DNA from: Limnothrix sp. CACIAM 69d
GTDB lineage: Bacteria > Cyanobacteriota > Cyanobacteriia > CACIAM-69d
NCBI GenBank assembly: GCA_001913845.2
Contig: MKGP02000083.1
Span: 52,888-116,887 of the forward strand
Length of the DNA: 64,000 nt
Direction: 5' to 3'
This document shows, in pieces, positions 44,600 through 55,804 of this stretch; positions within the stretch are counted from its first letter, which is position 1; the number at the start of each line of letters is the position of its first letter. Below the pieces are notes generated by a model. That model saw only the letters and a program-made list of their open reading frames with translations, was not told the origin of the DNA and did not search any database. The position numbers and the translations under genes are program-made.

Positions 44600-44889
44600 G
44601 CACATTATGAAGAGGGACACCTAAAGAATGTAACTGGTTTACCAAGTGCGGCAACTGTACCTAGTAAGCGAGGTAAAGGCTGTATCACGCCCGAACAGCT
44701 CAAAGCGTTCTGCATTCGGTGGCAGATTGCTGAATTAGCCGTGTTCGGTTCAATTTTGCGAGACGATTTTCGTTTGAATGACGAAGTTCCCAGTGATATT
44801 GGCTTATTGTTTTCTGATCAAGAAAATGCTCGAATTCATTGGATGATACACCCTAAGATTTCAGACTATTCATACTTGGAAACTGGCAT
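44600..44889 (+). pseudogene. Decayed MNT-type nucleotidyltransferase gene
   Basis: An open stretch without a proper start codes for ITPEQLKAFCIRWQIAELAVFGSILRDDFR followed by SDIGLLFSDQENA. This matches the N-terminal part of minimal nucleotidyltransferases (GSxxRxxxxxxSDIDLLV) that pair with HEPN proteins. The second Asp of the metal-binding DID is Gly, an extra residue or two disturb the loop, the upstream part is cut by a stop (44597) and the 3' end runs into the terminator of the next gene. No HEPN partner is seen. Probably an inactive remnant. Confidence 0.65.
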
Positions 44890-44916
44890 AAAAAATGGGC
44901 TGGCAATTGCCAGCCC
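44890..44916 (-). terminator. Intrinsic terminator of the NhaD/ArsB-type gene
   Basis: Read on the minus strand: a perfect 20-base palindrome GGGCTGGCAATTGCCAGCCC (44897-44916) followed by ATTTTTT. It lies 40 bases after the stop codon of the transporter gene. Confidence 0.85.
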
Positions 44917-44955
44917 GTATTCTACTCATGACTTTGAAGTTGGTAGACAAAAAAC

Positions 44956-46317
44956 TTAGGACTGACCCGGCAGCAAAAACCGAATCATCATATACAAAGA
45001 AGCAGCAACGAGTTGGGCCAGCATCACCGGAATTCCATACTTCAAAAAGCGGTGGAAGGAGATACTTTTGCCATGCAACTCAGCAATTCCGGCCGCCACA
45101 ATGTTAGAAGAAGCACCAACAAGGGTTCCGTTACCACCCAAAGTTGCCCCATACATCATGGCGTAGAACAACGGCAAAACTTGTGGCGGAAAGCTCCCAG
45201 AATAGTCCTGAGCTAAGATCTCTGGCCCAGCCATTCCCACATTCACCACATATTCCTTGAGCAGGGGAACCATGGCGACGACTAAAGGAATATTGGGAAC
45301 AACGCTGGACACTAAGCCCACGAAGAAAATTAGGACGATCGAACCCAAGAAAATATTGGTTCCAAGGATGGCTGCCAAGACTCCTGACAAAAGACTGACC
45401 ACGCCAGTTTTTTGCAAACCGCCGATCAGCACGAAAATGGACATGAAAAATAGCAATGTGCTCCAATCCACATCTCGCAAAATGTTATTAACGGTGTCAA
45501 TTTTGCTGTGATGGGCTAGAAGCAAGGCTAGGGCAGCACCGAGGAGGGCAACGGCGGCAGGAGAAACAGGAATGGGCAACGACTCCCCAATCACAAAGAA
45601 GACCAACACGAGCAGCACAATCAAACCACCAAAGGCTAATGTGCGCGGGTGATTAATTTTGGGGTGGGGCAGGTCGTCCAGATTTTTCAGCTCTTTCTTC
45701 CAAGTGGTTCGGAATAAAACAGGCAGCAGCAAAATAATCACCCCGATCGCCACAGCTCCCCCTAGGCTGAGGCGAGTTAGGTATTCGGTGAAGGTTAAAT
45801 TCACCGCGTCCCCAACAATGTAGGTGGCTGGGTCACCCACAATGGTTAAAAGGCCAGCACTGTTAGCCACAAAAACCATCAGAATCAGAAGGGGAACGAA
45901 ATCTACGCCCACTTCTTCTGCCAATGGGGGAATTAAAGGAGCCAGCAACATGACTGTGGTGGCGTTTGGCAAAACAGCACAAATGGGCGTTGTGATGCCC
46001 ACAATTCCTAACAGTAAATTTTTGCCTTTACCTTGGGCTAAAATCACCATTTGGGTGGCTAAGTAATCAAAAACTTTGGTGGGTTCAAAGGCTCGCACCA
46101 AAATCATCACCCCTAAGAATAGGGCGAGGGTTCCATGGCTCTGGCTGATATACCCGATCGCCTCTTTCAAGCTCATCACGTGGGCAAACACCAACACCAG
46201 CGCTCCCAAAAAGGCTGCAACCGTGAGGTGAATCCATTCCGTCATGATCACCACGATGACGGTGATGAAGACAATTCCGGCAATCCAAGCGTCTAGGTTT
46301 CCGATTTGCTCTGGCAT
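44956..46317 (-). CDS. ArsB/NhaD-family ion transporter, probable Na+/H+ antiporter
   Basis: About 453 residues with 12 or so helices in the ion transporter superfamily. LPNATTVMLLAPLIPPLAEEVG and NSAGLLTIVGDPATYIVG are the conserved discontinuous-helix motifs of the NhaD/ArsB/P-protein branch, and a second half repeat ends in VSSVVPNIPLVVAMVPLL and GATLGGNGTLVGASSNIVAAGIAE. Probably exports Na+ or another ion; arsenite or dicarboxylate cannot be excluded. ATG 46317 has GGAGA seven bases upstream and is preferred to the ATG at 46335, which overlaps that site. A strong terminator follows. Confidence 0.9.
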   Translation of the reverse strand: MPEQIGNLDAWIAGIVFITVIVVIMTEWIHLTVAAFLGALVLVFAHVMSLKEAIGYISQSHGTLALFLGVMILVRAFEPTKVFDYLATQMVILAQGKGKNLLLGIVGITTPICAVLPNATTVMLLAPLIPPLAEEVGVDFVPLLILMVFVANSAGLLTIVGDPATYIVGDAVNLTFTEYLTRLSLGGAVAIGVIILLLPVLFRTTWKKELKNLDDLPHPKINHPRTLAFGGLIVLLVLVFFVIGESLPIPVSPAAVALLGAALALLLAHHSKIDTVNNILRDVDWSTLLFFMSIFVLIGGLQKTGVVSLLSGVLAAILGTNIFLGSIVLIFFVGLVSSVVPNIPLVVAMVPLLKEYVVNVGMAGPEILAQDYSGSFPPQVLPLFYAMMYGATLGGNGTLVGASSNIVAAGIAELHGKSISFHRFLKYGIPVMLAQLVAASLYMMIRFLLPGQS

Positions 46318-46335
46318 GTTCGATTCTCCTTCCAT

Positions 46336-47019
46336 TGGCTGACGAGGTTAGCTGACGGGCTAGGCTTGGAAGTGGCCTTCTTGCAGCACAAGATTCGCCC
46401 CAAAGTTTAGGCTGGTTCCCCCGCTCGATCGCCCTGCTTCAATGCACTTAAAGACCAGAGCCGATCGATTAAGCGTTGACTACGAGATAGTGAAAGTTGC
46501 AATTTGTCCATGTCGTTGATCAATGACATAAACCGACTTAATCCAATCAAGTGTTTACTCAAAGAAATCCAAACTCGGTCTAATTACCCTTGAGCTAAGA
46601 AACGCCTATCTTGAGGTTAGTTAGCCATGACTGATGAATTGTATTGACGAATTTTTTAAAAATTCTTCATTTTGCCATTGATTTTGCAGTCATCAAAACC
46701 AATAGTTCTAGGCATGTCATTCCAGGTATGAAGACAATGCTTGAAAACTCAGGTGGAATCAGCCTAAAGACTTTGGGCAACTGATAGATTTTGATGAATT
46801 TCTTTTGAGTTGGCTCGGTGGATTCAAACCTGTGTCATGGATCACAGGTTGTTTGGACAGACTGCCGTTTGACGCTAGCATGGATAACTTGGGTGGGTCA
46901 ATCAAGGGGCGATCGCCTAGGATTTGGCTCTAGGTACAATTCCCAACTTCCGGTACTGTGAATAAACGAGTCAAACTCACCGTAAATTGAGTCACCAAAT
47001 CGCCGTTAGACCCCGAGCA
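46336..47019. other. Intergenic region between divergent NhaD-type and cysK genes
   Basis: About 680 bases, locally AT-rich at 46480-46830. No small gene or RNA recognised; GTGTCATGGATCACAGGTTG near 46832 has a weak palindromic look. Promoters of both flanking genes are expected here. Confidence 0.4.
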
Positions 47020-47997
47020 ATGGATATCAAAAATGGATTCGTCGGGACAGTTGGTAATACTCCGCTGATCCGGCTCAACAGCTTTAGTGACGCAACCGGC
47101 TGCGAAATCCTGGGTAAAGCGGAATTTTTAAACCCTGGTGGGTCGGTTAAAGATCGGGCGGCCCTTTACATTATTGAAGATGCGGAACGGCGCGGGTTGC
47201 TGAAACCCGGCGGCACGGTGGTGGAAGGCACAGCCGGCAACACGGGCATTGGCCTAGCCCACATTTGCAACGCCAAGGGCTACAAGTGCCTGATCGTGAT
47301 TCCTGACACCCAATCTCAGGAAAAAATCGACCTGCTGCGGACGCTGGGGGCGGAGGTGAAGACCGTGCCTGCCGTGCCCTACCGCGATCCGAATAACTAC
47401 GTGAAGCTGTCAGGCCGGTTGGCGGCGGAAATCCCGAACGCTATTTGGGCCAATCAGTTTGACAATTTGGCCAATCGCCAATCCCATTACGAAACGACAG
47501 GGCCGGAAATCTGGGCACAAACGGACGGCACGGTGGACGCTTGGGTGGCAGCGACGGGCACGGGCGGCACCTATGCCGGGGTGGCGATGTTCCTCAAGGA
47601 AAAAAATCCCCAAGCGCAAATGGTGCTGGCGGATCCGATGGGCAGTGCGCTCTACAGCTACGCGAAAACCGGGGAACTGACGATGGAGGGTAACTCGATC
47701 ACCGAGGGGATCGGGAACTCGCGGGTGACGGCGAATATGGAGGGCGTGCCGATCGATGATGCGATTCGGGTGACCGACCCGGAGGCGCTGGCGGTGCTAT
47801 CTCAATTGATGAAAAAAGAAGGGCTGTTTATGGGCGGCTCTGTGGGGATCAATGTGGGGGCGGCGGTGAAGCTGGCGGAAAAACTGGGGCCGGGCCACAC
47901 GATCGTCACGGTGCTGTGCGATGGTGGGTCGCGCTATCAGTCGCGGCTTTATAACGCGGAATGGCTGGCCAGCAAGGGGCTGGTGATGCCGGATTAG
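47020..47997 (+). CDS. cysK: Cysteine synthase A (O-acetylserine sulfhydrylase)
   Basis: PLP enzyme that makes cysteine from O-acetylserine and sulfide. Family landmarks: FVGTVGNTPLIRLNS, the PLP lysine in NPGGSVKDRAALYII, VEGTAGNTGIGLAHI, ATGTGGTYAGVAMFLKE, SITEGIGNSRV and VLCDGGSRYQSRLYN. ATG 47020 is chosen, giving 325 residues; the frame extends to a TTG at 46987 without conserved sequence. First of a same-strand run with pyrE, fabG and recJ, 110 bp before pyrE. Confidence 0.95.
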   Translation: MDIKNGFVGTVGNTPLIRLNSFSDATGCEILGKAEFLNPGGSVKDRAALYIIEDAERRGLLKPGGTVVEGTAGNTGIGLAHICNAKGYKCLIVIPDTQSQEKIDLLRTLGAEVKTVPAVPYRDPNNYVKLSGRLAAEIPNAIWANQFDNLANRQSHYETTGPEIWAQTDGTVDAWVAATGTGGTYAGVAMFLKEKNPQAQMVLADPMGSALYSYAKTGELTMEGNSITEGIGNSRVTANMEGVPIDDAIRVTDPEALAVLSQLMKKEGLFMGGSVGINVGAAVKLAEKLGPGHTIVTVLCDGGSRYQSRLYNAEWLASKGLVMPD

Positions 47998-48107
47998 AGG
48001 GTTGAGTCCGTCGCCAGATCTGAGGGTGCGTACCCAGCGCGGTAGGATAGGGAGTCGCAATTTTTGTTGCCATTCATTTGCTTCGTCCTGTCGCTCCATC
48101 TGTCGCC

Positions 48108-48710
48108 ATGACCGTTACCGCTGGGAACTGGGCCGCCACTGCCGGTGAGGCTGAACTGCGCGATCGCCTGTTGGATTTGCTGTGCGATCGCGCCTATCGG
48201 GAAGGGGATTTCACCCTGTCTTCGGGCCAAAAAAGCACCTACTACATCAACTGCAAGCCGGTGACGCTGCATCCTGAGGGGGCGTTGGCCCTGGGGCGGT
48301 TGCTGTTGGGGCAAGTGCCGACGGCGGCGGCGGCGGTGGCCGGGTTGACCCTGGGGGCTGACCCGTTGGTGTCGGCGGTGAGTGTGGTGTCGGCGCTGGA
48401 AAACCGCCCGATTTCTGCCCTGATTATCCGCAAGGAAGCCAAGGGCCACGGCACGATGGCCTACATTGAGGGGCCGGCCTTGGAGCCGGGTTCGTCGGTG
48501 GTGGTGCTCGAGGATGTGGTGACGACGGGGGGATCGGCCCTGAAGGCGGTCGATCGCCTGCGGGAAGCGGGCTACCAGGTCGATCGGGTGGTGGCGATCG
48601 TCGATCGGCTCCAGGGCGGCGCGGAACTCTACGCGCAACATGGTTTGGCCTTTGAGGCGCTGTTCTCGATCGCCGATGTGCAGGCCCACTACGCGGCGCG
48701 ATCGGCTTAA
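48108..48710 (+). CDS. pyrE: Orotate phosphoribosyltransferase
   Basis: Makes orotidine 5'-phosphate from orotate and PRPP in pyrimidine synthesis. Signatures are GDFTLSSGQKSTYYINCK, GLTLGADPL, IIRKEAKGHG and the PRPP-binding loop VVVLEDVVTTGGSALKAV. 200 residues from ATG 48108; an upstream TTG at 48078 is unlikely. The solitary palindrome at 48734 lies between it and fabG. Confidence 0.96.
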   Translation: MTVTAGNWAATAGEAELRDRLLDLLCDRAYREGDFTLSSGQKSTYYINCKPVTLHPEGALALGRLLLGQVPTAAAAVAGLTLGADPLVSAVSVVSALENRPISALIIRKEAKGHGTMAYIEGPALEPGSSVVVLEDVVTTGGSALKAVDRLREAGYQVDRVVAIVDRLQGGAELYAQHGLAFEALFSIADVQAHYAARSA

Positions 48711-48733
48711 CCACAGCTACGGATCGCCGCAGA

Positions 48734-48753
48734 CAAGGGGCTTCAGCCCCTTG
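48734..48753. repeat. Solitary 20-bp palindrome between pyrE and fabG
   Basis: CAAGGGGCTTCAGCCCCTTG, preceded by AGA and followed by CCCCAC. Same core as the MITE centre with A-to-C at the middle. Could also act as a hairpin after pyrE, but no T run follows. Confidence 0.75.
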
Positions 48754-48802
48754 CCCCACAATCGGCCAGGGGCGATCGGGGCGGTTGATGGGATTTTGAT
48801 AG

Positions 48803-49585
<783 letters not shown>

Positions 49586-49596
49586 GGAGCGCCATC

Positions 49597-51750
49597 ATGA
49601 GAGCCACGCGCTGGGCGATCGCCCCGGAAGATGCCGATCGCGCCGCTGAGATTGCGGCGGCTACGGGCCTGTCGCCGTTGTTGGCGCAGGTGCTGATCAA
49701 CCGGGGTATCGATACGCCGGAGCTGGCCGAGCTGTTTCTCGATCCGGATTTGGCGGAGCTACCCAGCCCGATCGAGGAGTTTCCCGACCTGGCCCCGGCG
49801 CTGGATCTGTTGGCAGAGGCGATCGACCGGGGCGATCGGCTCGGGATTTGCGGCGACTACGACGCGGACGGCATGACCAGCACCGCTTTGTTGATCCGCG
49901 CCTTTCGCCATTTGGGAGCCGACGTGACCGCCTCGATTCCCAGCCGGATGACCGATGGCTATGGGATTAATCAGCGGATCGTGGAGGAGTTTCACCAAAA
50001 CGGGATCAGCCTGATCCTGACGGTGGATAATGGGATCGCCGCCTACGAGCCGATCTCCCGGGCCCGGGAGTTGGGCTTAACCGTGATCCTCACCGATCAC
50101 CACGACGTGCCGCCCAAAATTCCCCCCGCCAACGCGATCCTGAACCCAAAATTGATCGACCCGGCCTCGCCCTACGCCGGATTAGCCGGGGTGGGCGTGG
50201 CCTATGTGTTGGCTGTGGCCCTGGCCCAGCGGATGGGGCGATCGGCCCCGTGGAAATCCCTGTTGCAACTGTTCACCCTGGGGACGATCGCGGATCTTGC
50301 GCCCCTGACCGGGGTGAATCGGCGCTGGGTGAAGCGGGGCCTCAGTTTGCTGCCCTTTTCCACGGTTCCCGGGATTCGCGCCCTGCAACAGGTGGCGGGG
50401 ATCAGCGTGGCTAGCGATGGGCAACCGGACGGCAACGCCACCGCCAGCACCAGCAAAGGCCCCCTGAAACCAGAGGCGATCGGCTTTCGGCTCGGGCCGC
50501 GGATCAACGCCGTCGGCCGCATCCATCAGCCGGATGTGGTGATCGACTTGCTGACCACCGATGACAGCGGCGAGGCCCTGGAGCGGGCCATGCAGTGCGA
50601 GGAAATTAACCACAAGCGCCAACAGATTTGCAACCAAATTGAGCAGGAAGCCCATGCCTGGGTGCAGACCAGCGATCTGGATCTGAAGGTGGCGCGGGTG
50701 ATGTTGGTGGTGCAACCGGATTGGCACCATGGGACGATCGGGATTGTCGCTTCCCGGCTGGTGGAACGCTACGGCGCGCCCGTGTTCATCGGCACTTATG
50801 AAGAGGACAACCCCGAGCAGGTGCGCGGTTCCGCCCGCAGCATCCCGGAATTCAACGTGTTTGAAGCCCTGGAATTTTGCAAAGACCTGCTGACCAAGCA
50901 TGGCGGCCACCGGGCGGCGGGCGGTTTTTCACTCCCGGCGGCCAATCTGCCGGCCTTTGAGGCGCGGTTGCGGGAATTTGCCCAAACCTGCCTGCAACCG
51001 GAGCATATTTGCCCACTGGTGCAGCCTGATGTGCGGGCCAGCCTGAGCGAGCTGGATGGGGAACTGTACGAACAAATCGATATGCTGCACCCCTGCGGCA
51101 TCGGCAACCCCGACCCGGTGTTTTGGTCGCCGGGATTGCAGGTTCTGGGCCAGCGGCAGTTGGGCCAAGATCGCAAGCACTTGCGGATCACGGTGTCCGA
51201 TGGGACGGCCCAAATCGAGGCGATCGCCTGGCGCTGGGGCGATGCGTTCCCGTTACCGCCCGTGGTGGATCTGGCCTATCAGCTCAAGGAAAACCACTGG
51301 AACGGCGCGGTGAATTTGGAATTGGACGTGGTGGCGATCCGGCCCGCCGCTGGAGTGAGCGCCCCGGTGCGATCGCCCGTCGCCGCCGATCGCCCCGCCA
51401 CCTACGATCCAGCCAGCCTTGTAGACAAGGGGCTTAAGCCCCTTGCCCCCAATAGCCGCCAGCCCCTTGCCCCCAGCGCCCCCAAACGGGCTAGCTTTAC
51501 CTTCCGCGATCGCCCCTACAACTGCGCTTGGGGCGATCGGGACGGCCAGCCGGAACTCCGCATCCGCAACCCCGAGGGCAAAGTGCTGGCTCTGGTTGAT
51601 GGCGAATCCACCGGACTGCTCGGCCCCAACCGGGAAACCGCCGAGCCGGTGGATTTGAACCATCCCTTTTTTCGATCGCTGATTGCCGCCGCTAAAGGGG
51701 CCCTAACTGGGGCTGATCTCGCTAATTCAGGCCTAACTGGGGCCGAATGA
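49597..51750 (+). CDS. recJ: Single-stranded-DNA-specific exonuclease RecJ, carrying an in-frame repeat
   Basis: 5'-3' single-strand exonuclease of recombination and mismatch repair. DHH-family motifs: [48 protein letters not shown] and the DHHA1 motif [13 protein letters not shown]. An OB-fold follows. At about residues 607-617 the chain reads [10 protein letters not shown], coded by the dispersed palindrome at 51424-51443, and half the repeat recurs just after (QPLAPSAP). The insertion lies in a linker before a C-terminal extension. The 3' 29 bases overlap the convergent GGDEF-EAL gene. Confidence 0.95.
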   Translation: MRATRWAIAPEDADRAAEIAAATGLSPLLAQVLINRGIDTPELAELFLDPDLAELPSPIEEFPDLAPALDLLAEAIDRGDRLGICGDYDADGMTSTALLIRAFRHLGADVTASIPSRMTDGYGINQRIVEEFHQNGISLILTVDNGIAAYEPISRARELGLTVILTDHHDVPPKIPPANAILNPKLIDPASPYAGLAGVGVAYVLAVALAQRMGRSAPWKSLLQLFTLGTIADLAPLTGVNRRWVKRGLSLLPFSTVPGIRALQQVAGISVASDGQPDGNATASTSKGPLKPEAIGFRLGPRINAVGRIHQPDVVIDLLTTDDSGEALERAMQCEEINHKRQQICNQIEQEAHAWVQTSDLDLKVARVMLVVQPDWHHGTIGIVASRLVERYGAPVFIGTYEEDNPEQVRGSARSIPEFNVFEALEFCKDLLTKHGGHRAAGGFSLPAANLPAFEARLREFAQTCLQPEHICPLVQPDVRASLSELDGELYEQIDMLHPCGIGNPDPVFWSPGLQVLGQRQLGQDRKHLRITVSDGTAQIEAIAWRWGDAFPLPPVVDLAYQLKENHWNGAVNLELDVVAIRPAAGVSAPVRSPVAADRPATYDPASLVDKGLKPLAPNSRQPLAPSAPKRASFTFRDRPYNCAWGDRDGQPELRIRNPEGKVLALVDGESTGLLGPNRETAEPVDLNHPFFRSLIAAAKGALTGADLANSGLTGAE
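51424..51443. repeat. Dispersed 20-bp palindrome inside the recJ coding region
   Basis: CAAGGGGCTTAAGCCCCTTG, identical to the centre of MITE copies B and C, read in frame within recJ as part of [10 protein letters not shown] half copy AGCCCCTTGCCCCC follows at about 51461. The reading frame is kept. Confidence 0.9.
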
Positions 51751-54745
51751 CCGACAGCACCCGATCGCCCCTTAATAATTCCTCCGCCGCGGCCGCCTGC
51801 ATGGGTTTGGCAAACAAAAAGCCCTGGCCATAGTCACAGCCCAACTGTTCTAGACATTGCAACTGCTCCGGGGTTTCAATGCCCTCGGCCACCGTGTGAA
51901 TGTTCAAACTGCGGGCTAAGTTCACGATCGTCCGCACAATGGCGGCGCTGTCGTCCGAGTAGGGCAAATCCTTCACGAAGGAGCGATCGACCTTGAGGGC
52001 ATTGATTGGGAACTGCTGCAAGCGGCTGAGGGAAGAATAGCCTGTGCCGAAATCATCAATACAGGATTGCACCCCCAACGCCTTGAGCCGTGCCAGCTTA
52101 TCCACCACCGAATCGACCCGCTCTGCAATCACACTTTCGGTCACCTCAATGCGCAAACAGGCCGGCGGTAAGCCCGTTTCCATCAGGGTTCGCTCAATCT
52201 GCTGCACCAAATTTGCTTGGGCAAACTGTCGTCCCGCAATGTTGACGCTAATGGAGAGGGGGAGATGGCCATGATCCCGATGCCAGCGCGATCGCCACTG
52301 TTGCAGTTGGGCGCAGGCCGCCGCCAACACCCATTCCCCCAAATGCACAATCAAATCCGTTTCCTCTGCTGCCGCCACCATCACGGACGGCGAGATCCAA
52401 CCCTGTTGGGGGTGGTTCCAGCGCACCAGGGCCTCAAAGCCCACCAACCGCAGATCTTGAATGCGGACGATCGGTTGGAAATAAACCTCTAAGCCGTTGT
52501 TGCTGAGGGCTTGGCGCAAATCGCTTTCAATTTGCAACTGCGTGAGGGTGCTGTGGTGCAACATTGGCTCAAAGACTTGGGAACAGGCCTTACCGTTGCC
52601 CTTGGCGCGATACATGGCAATATCCGCGTCGCGCATGAGGTTTTGCCAGTTGGCGTAGGGCTGTTGGGTGGCGGGATCCTGGCTGAGGGCCACGCCAATG
52701 CTGGCGCTGGTGTAGAAGTCATGGCCATGAATATGAAAAGGCTGTTTCAGGTGTTCCTGCACCCGATCGGCCACCCAAAGGGCCTCCTCACTCGTGCCCA
52801 CATCGTCCAAAATCACGGCGAACTCATCGCCCCCCAGCCGGGCCACGGTGTCGTTGCACCGCAGACAACTTTGCAGACGGCGGCCAATTTGCACCAATAG
52901 TTCATCGCCCGCATGATGTCCCAGGCTGTCGTTGACCACTTTGAACCGATCGAGATCCACATACAACACCCCAAACATCCGATTGGCGTGGCGTTGGGAT
53001 TGGCTGAGGCAAACTTTCAGCCGATCGACAAATAAGTTTCGATTGGGCAGCCCCGTCAAGGCATCGTAGAACGCGTTGTAGGTTAACTGTTCTTCCGCCT
53101 GTTTGCGGGCGCTGATGTCTTCAACCAAGGCCAGGGTGTAGGGTTGTGCGTCGCTGGCGGATTGCACCAGGGAAACGGTCACATTCACCCACTGGAGCTG
53201 ACCGTCCTTGCGCAGGTAGCGTTTTTCCAGGGAAAAGGAGGAAATGTCGCCCCGCCACAGCCGCTGGGATTGTTTGAGGTTTTCGGCCAAGTCACCGGGA
53301 TAGGTCAAATCCTGGAAGGTTTGCTGCAACAGTTCTGCTTCTGTGTAGCCCAGGAGGTTACAGAACCGTTGATTGACATGTAAATAGCGGCCATTGGGAT
53401 CAATTTGGCAAATCCCGATCGCGGCCTGTTCCACAATGGCCCGAAACCGTTCTTCGCTTTCTCGGAGGGCTGCTTCTGAGCGCTTGCGTTTGTCGATGTC
53501 GGTAATGGATCCCACCATCCTTTGCACTTGGCCCCGGCGATCCCACTGGGCTTGCCCCCGGGCCGAAATCCATTTGTATTGACCATCGCGACATCGCAGC
53601 CGATATTCCATGGAATATTCATCAATTTTGCGGTTGACATAATCGTCAAAGCCCCGCAAAACCCGACCCAAATCATCGGGATGCACTCTAGAAATCCATT
53701 CCGATCGGCGGTTGCCAATTTGATCGGCTTGATAGCCCAACATGGATTTCCAGCGGCTGGAGTAGACCACTTCATCGGACTTGGGGTTCCAATCCCAAAT
53801 GCCGTCATTGTTGCCCTGGAGCACCAGTTGCCAGCGGTCTTCGTTGGATTGTGCCCGATCGGCCAAGCGGGCGGGCAATTGCATCCAGCGATAAATCTGT
53901 ATACCGCCAATGATCGCCAAGCCACAGCCGGTTAACCAAGTCCAGAGCGATCGACGCGAATACAGCACCCAACCATCTCGGGGCAGGGCCGCCAATTCCC
54001 AATGGCTGTTGCCCACTTGCAGGAACGATCGCACCGGTTGCTGGCGAGCCAAAATCAATTCCCCAAACTGTCGCTCCAGCGCTTGGCCCCGCACCCACAC
54101 GGCCAGATGCACTGATGATTGGCGATTGGCGCGCAAATCTTCCACCACTTGGTTGACCTTGATCGCCACTTGCACCTGGATGGGGGGTTGACTCGAGGGG
54201 GCCAACTGGCGAATGGGCATGGTGGTGTTGATCAGAAGCAGAGGCCGAGGGCGATCGAACTGGAGACGGGGGAGACAAACGGGATTTAAATCCCAGGGTA
54301 AATCCGTGGCTAATGTCCAAGAGGGGGCCCGCGATCGACCCGCTGCGATCGGCTGGGGCGGACAAGCGGCTGAAGTGGGAACGCGGGGGCTAATTTCGGT
54401 GGGGAGCAACGGGGGATAGCGGTATACAACCCGCGGCCCCTGCACCACCTGCACCGCTTGGATGGCCGGGTCATCGGCAATGATTGAACCGGCAAAGGCG
54501 TTGAATGCGGCGGTGTTGAGCCGCCCTTCGGTGGCAATGTAGGTGGCGAGGCTGTAGCCCAGCATGGCCCGCACCTTCAGGTTGCTTTGAATTTGGGTTT
54601 CCAGGGCCGTTAGCTCCGCCGAAATGCGCGATCGCCGATCGTATAAACGGCGATCGCGATCGGCCTGATCAAACAGCCAAGTGCCGGCCAAAATCGCAAC
54701 AACAGTTCCGCTCGCAACGATCGTGGGTAGCCAAGGCATCTTCAT
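51722..54745 (-). CDS. CHASE-PAS-PAS-GGDEF-EAL membrane c-di-GMP enzyme
   Basis: About 1007 residues. An N-terminal helix ([21 protein letters not shown]), a periplasmic CHASE-like sensor to about residue 270 and a second helix ([16 protein letters not shown]) precede two PAS/PAC units ([15 protein letters not shown] and [18 protein letters not shown]). The GGDEF domain has [12 protein letters not shown] with an RxxD inhibitory site (RCND) five residues before it. The EAL domain keeps [32 protein letters not shown] and VAEGIET. Both domains look intact, so it may make or degrade c-di-GMP according to signal. Frame opens at TTG 54757; ATG 54745 preferred. Its 3' end overlaps recJ. Confidence 0.93.
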   Translation of the reverse strand: MKMPWLPTIVASGTVVAILAGTWLFDQADRDRRLYDRRSRISAELTALETQIQSNLKVRAMLGYSLATYIATEGRLNTAAFNAFAGSIIADDPAIQAVQVVQGPRVVYRYPPLLPTEISPRVPTSAACPPQPIAAGRSRAPSWTLATDLPWDLNPVCLPRLQFDRPRPLLLINTTMPIRQLAPSSQPPIQVQVAIKVNQVVEDLRANRQSSVHLAVWVRGQALERQFGELILARQQPVRSFLQVGNSHWELAALPRDGWVLYSRRSLWTWLTGCGLAIIGGIQIYRWMQLPARLADRAQSNEDRWQLVLQGNNDGIWDWNPKSDEVVYSSRWKSMLGYQADQIGNRRSEWISRVHPDDLGRVLRGFDDYVNRKIDEYSMEYRLRCRDGQYKWISARGQAQWDRRGQVQRMVGSITDIDKRKRSEAALRESEERFRAIVEQAAIGICQIDPNGRYLHVNQRFCNLLGYTEAELLQQTFQDLTYPGDLAENLKQSQRLWRGDISSFSLEKRYLRKDGQLQWVNVTVSLVQSASDAQPYTLALVEDISARKQAEEQLTYNAFYDALTGLPNRNLFVDRLKVCLSQSQRHANRMFGVLYVDLDRFKVVNDSLGHHAGDELLVQIGRRLQSCLRCNDTVARLGGDEFAVILDDVGTSEEALWVADRVQEHLKQPFHIHGHDFYTSASIGVALSQDPATQQPYANWQNLMRDADIAMYRAKGNGKACSQVFEPMLHHSTLTQLQIESDLRQALSNNGLEVYFQPIVRIQDLRLVGFEALVRWNHPQQGWISPSVMVAAAEETDLIVHLGEWVLAAACAQLQQWRSRWHRDHGHLPLSISVNIAGRQFAQANLVQQIERTLMETGLPPACLRIEVTESVIAERVDSVVDKLARLKALGVQSCIDDFGTGYSSLSRLQQFPINALKVDRSFVKDLPYSDDSAAIVRTIVNLARSLNIHTVAEGIETPEQLQCLEQLGCDYGQGFLFAKPMQAAAAEELLRGDRVLSVIRPQLGLN

Positions 54746-54894
54746 AGACAAAACCAAATAAGCACAAAGCGACTGGGCCGCCGCGTGATTGTTGGGGCTT
54801 CGGGGTGGGTGGTGACCTCCCGACAGACAGTTGGCAGGTGAGCGATCAACTGGGCGATCGATGGCAATCAGCGGAGATCGCCATTCGACCCCAG

Positions 54895-55073
54895 GGCGAT
54901 TGACAGGCAGTCAACAGGGAATTGATAGGCATCAACGGGGGATCAACAGGTGATTGACAGGTCGTCAACAGGTCATGAACAGGCAATTAACACACAGGCA
55001 ACTAGCACACAGGCAATGGGCGATTGACGGGCAATCAGGAGGCAGTCAATAGGCAACCCATCGGCAATCAACA
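54895..55073. repeat. Degenerate array of short direct repeats (AGGCAATTGACAGG-like)
   Basis: Words such as GATTGACAGGCAGTCAACAG, GGTGATTGACAGG, GGTCGTCAACAGG, CACACAGGCAACTAGCACAC and GGCAATCAACAG follow each other at spacings of roughly 10-20 bases. The array has no reading frame preference and stop codons in several frames. Probably slippage-derived repeat DNA upstream of the GGDEF-EAL gene. Confidence 0.55.
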
Positions 55074-55157
55074 GAAAAAATCTTGGCCATTCATCACCGA
55101 GGCAAACCGGATGCAATGCTGTGATCAAAGTGATGGAATAACAAAGATCTTTGGAGA

Positions 55158-55195
55158 AATATCTTTGCTCAAGGGTATTCATTCAAAGATATTTG
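55158..55195. other. Perfect 11-bp hairpin of unknown role, next to a related palindrome
   Basis: AAATATCTTTG (55158-55168) and CAAAGATATTT (55184-55194) are exact inverse complements around a 15-base loop. Just upstream, CAAAGATCTTTG (55142-55153) is a palindrome made of the same half word. Could be a tandem operator or an RNA hairpin; no T run follows. Confidence 0.5.
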
Positions 55196-55240
55196 CCCCT
55201 TCATGCCTGGTGTTGAACAAGGTCACATTTTAGGTGATGA

Positions 55241-55483
55241 ATGAGAATTGCACCCTTTCATATCTTGCCTGAGGTCTGGATCAAGGGGCTGGTGGCCGCT
55301 GGGCCGACGGTCGATCGAACCTACTCGACTCCGCGGCCCCTGCGATCGGTGCTCGGGCAAGCTAATCAATCAGTGGCCGGGTGGGCGATCGGGATTGGGC
55401 CATTGCCACGGGATGCGGTTAGGAAGTGGGTTTTGAAGTGGATTGGAAAAGGAATTTTGAAAAAAGTAGCAAAATGCCTTTAA
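55241..55483 (+). CDS. Possible small protein with cationic amphipathic C-terminus (weak)
   Basis: 80 codons opening with ATG after AGGTGATGA. Most of the sequence has no recognisable feature, but the last 20 residues, VRKWVLKWIGKGILKKVAKCL minus one, alternate Lys/Arg with Trp, Ile, Leu and Val and would form a basic amphipathic helix. Codon use and the lack of any family make this doubtful; it could be chance. It follows the hairpin at 55158-55195 and has no same-strand neighbour. Confidence 0.2.
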   Translation: MRIAPFHILPEVWIKGLVAAGPTVDRTYSTPRPLRSVLGQANQSVAGWAIGIGPLPRDAVRKWVLKWIGKGILKKVAKCL

Positions 55484-55804
55484 AAAATGACCAAAGAAAA
55501 AGACTAGAAAAATGCCCCACCAGCAGCCCGACAAAACAACTTGAAAAGTGGTTCTAAAATACTTCAGAAATGGCGAAACAATGCCGGTACTTTCTCAAAA
55601 ATTCCAGTGAGCAATGGAATAGCTTGAGCGGCAAGAGCTGGAACCATATGGCTCAAGCCTGTCCGATCCCGAATCCCTTTCACCCAGACCAGGTTCAAAA
55701 CCTGCTGTCCGCGTGACGCGAGCCTTGGTTCGTTGATGGGCTGATGGGGCCGGTTCAACCTTGCTCTCCCAGAATGTGGGAAAGCAGGGGTTGCAGCGAG
55801 CATT

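Larger units (their letters stand above)
54746..55804. other. Intergenic region of about 1 kb with short repeats and a hairpin
   Basis: Between two minus-strand signalling genes. 54895-55073 holds a degenerate array of AGGCAATCAACAGG-like words. 55158-55195 forms a perfect long hairpin. A plus-strand frame of 80 codons at 55241-55483 is listed separately with low confidence. 55490-55800 shows nothing recognisable. Confidence 0.5.

Noticed and set aside
46832..46860. Possible palindromic operator before cysK
   Set aside because: The match is short and imperfect and does not resemble a site I can name with confidence.
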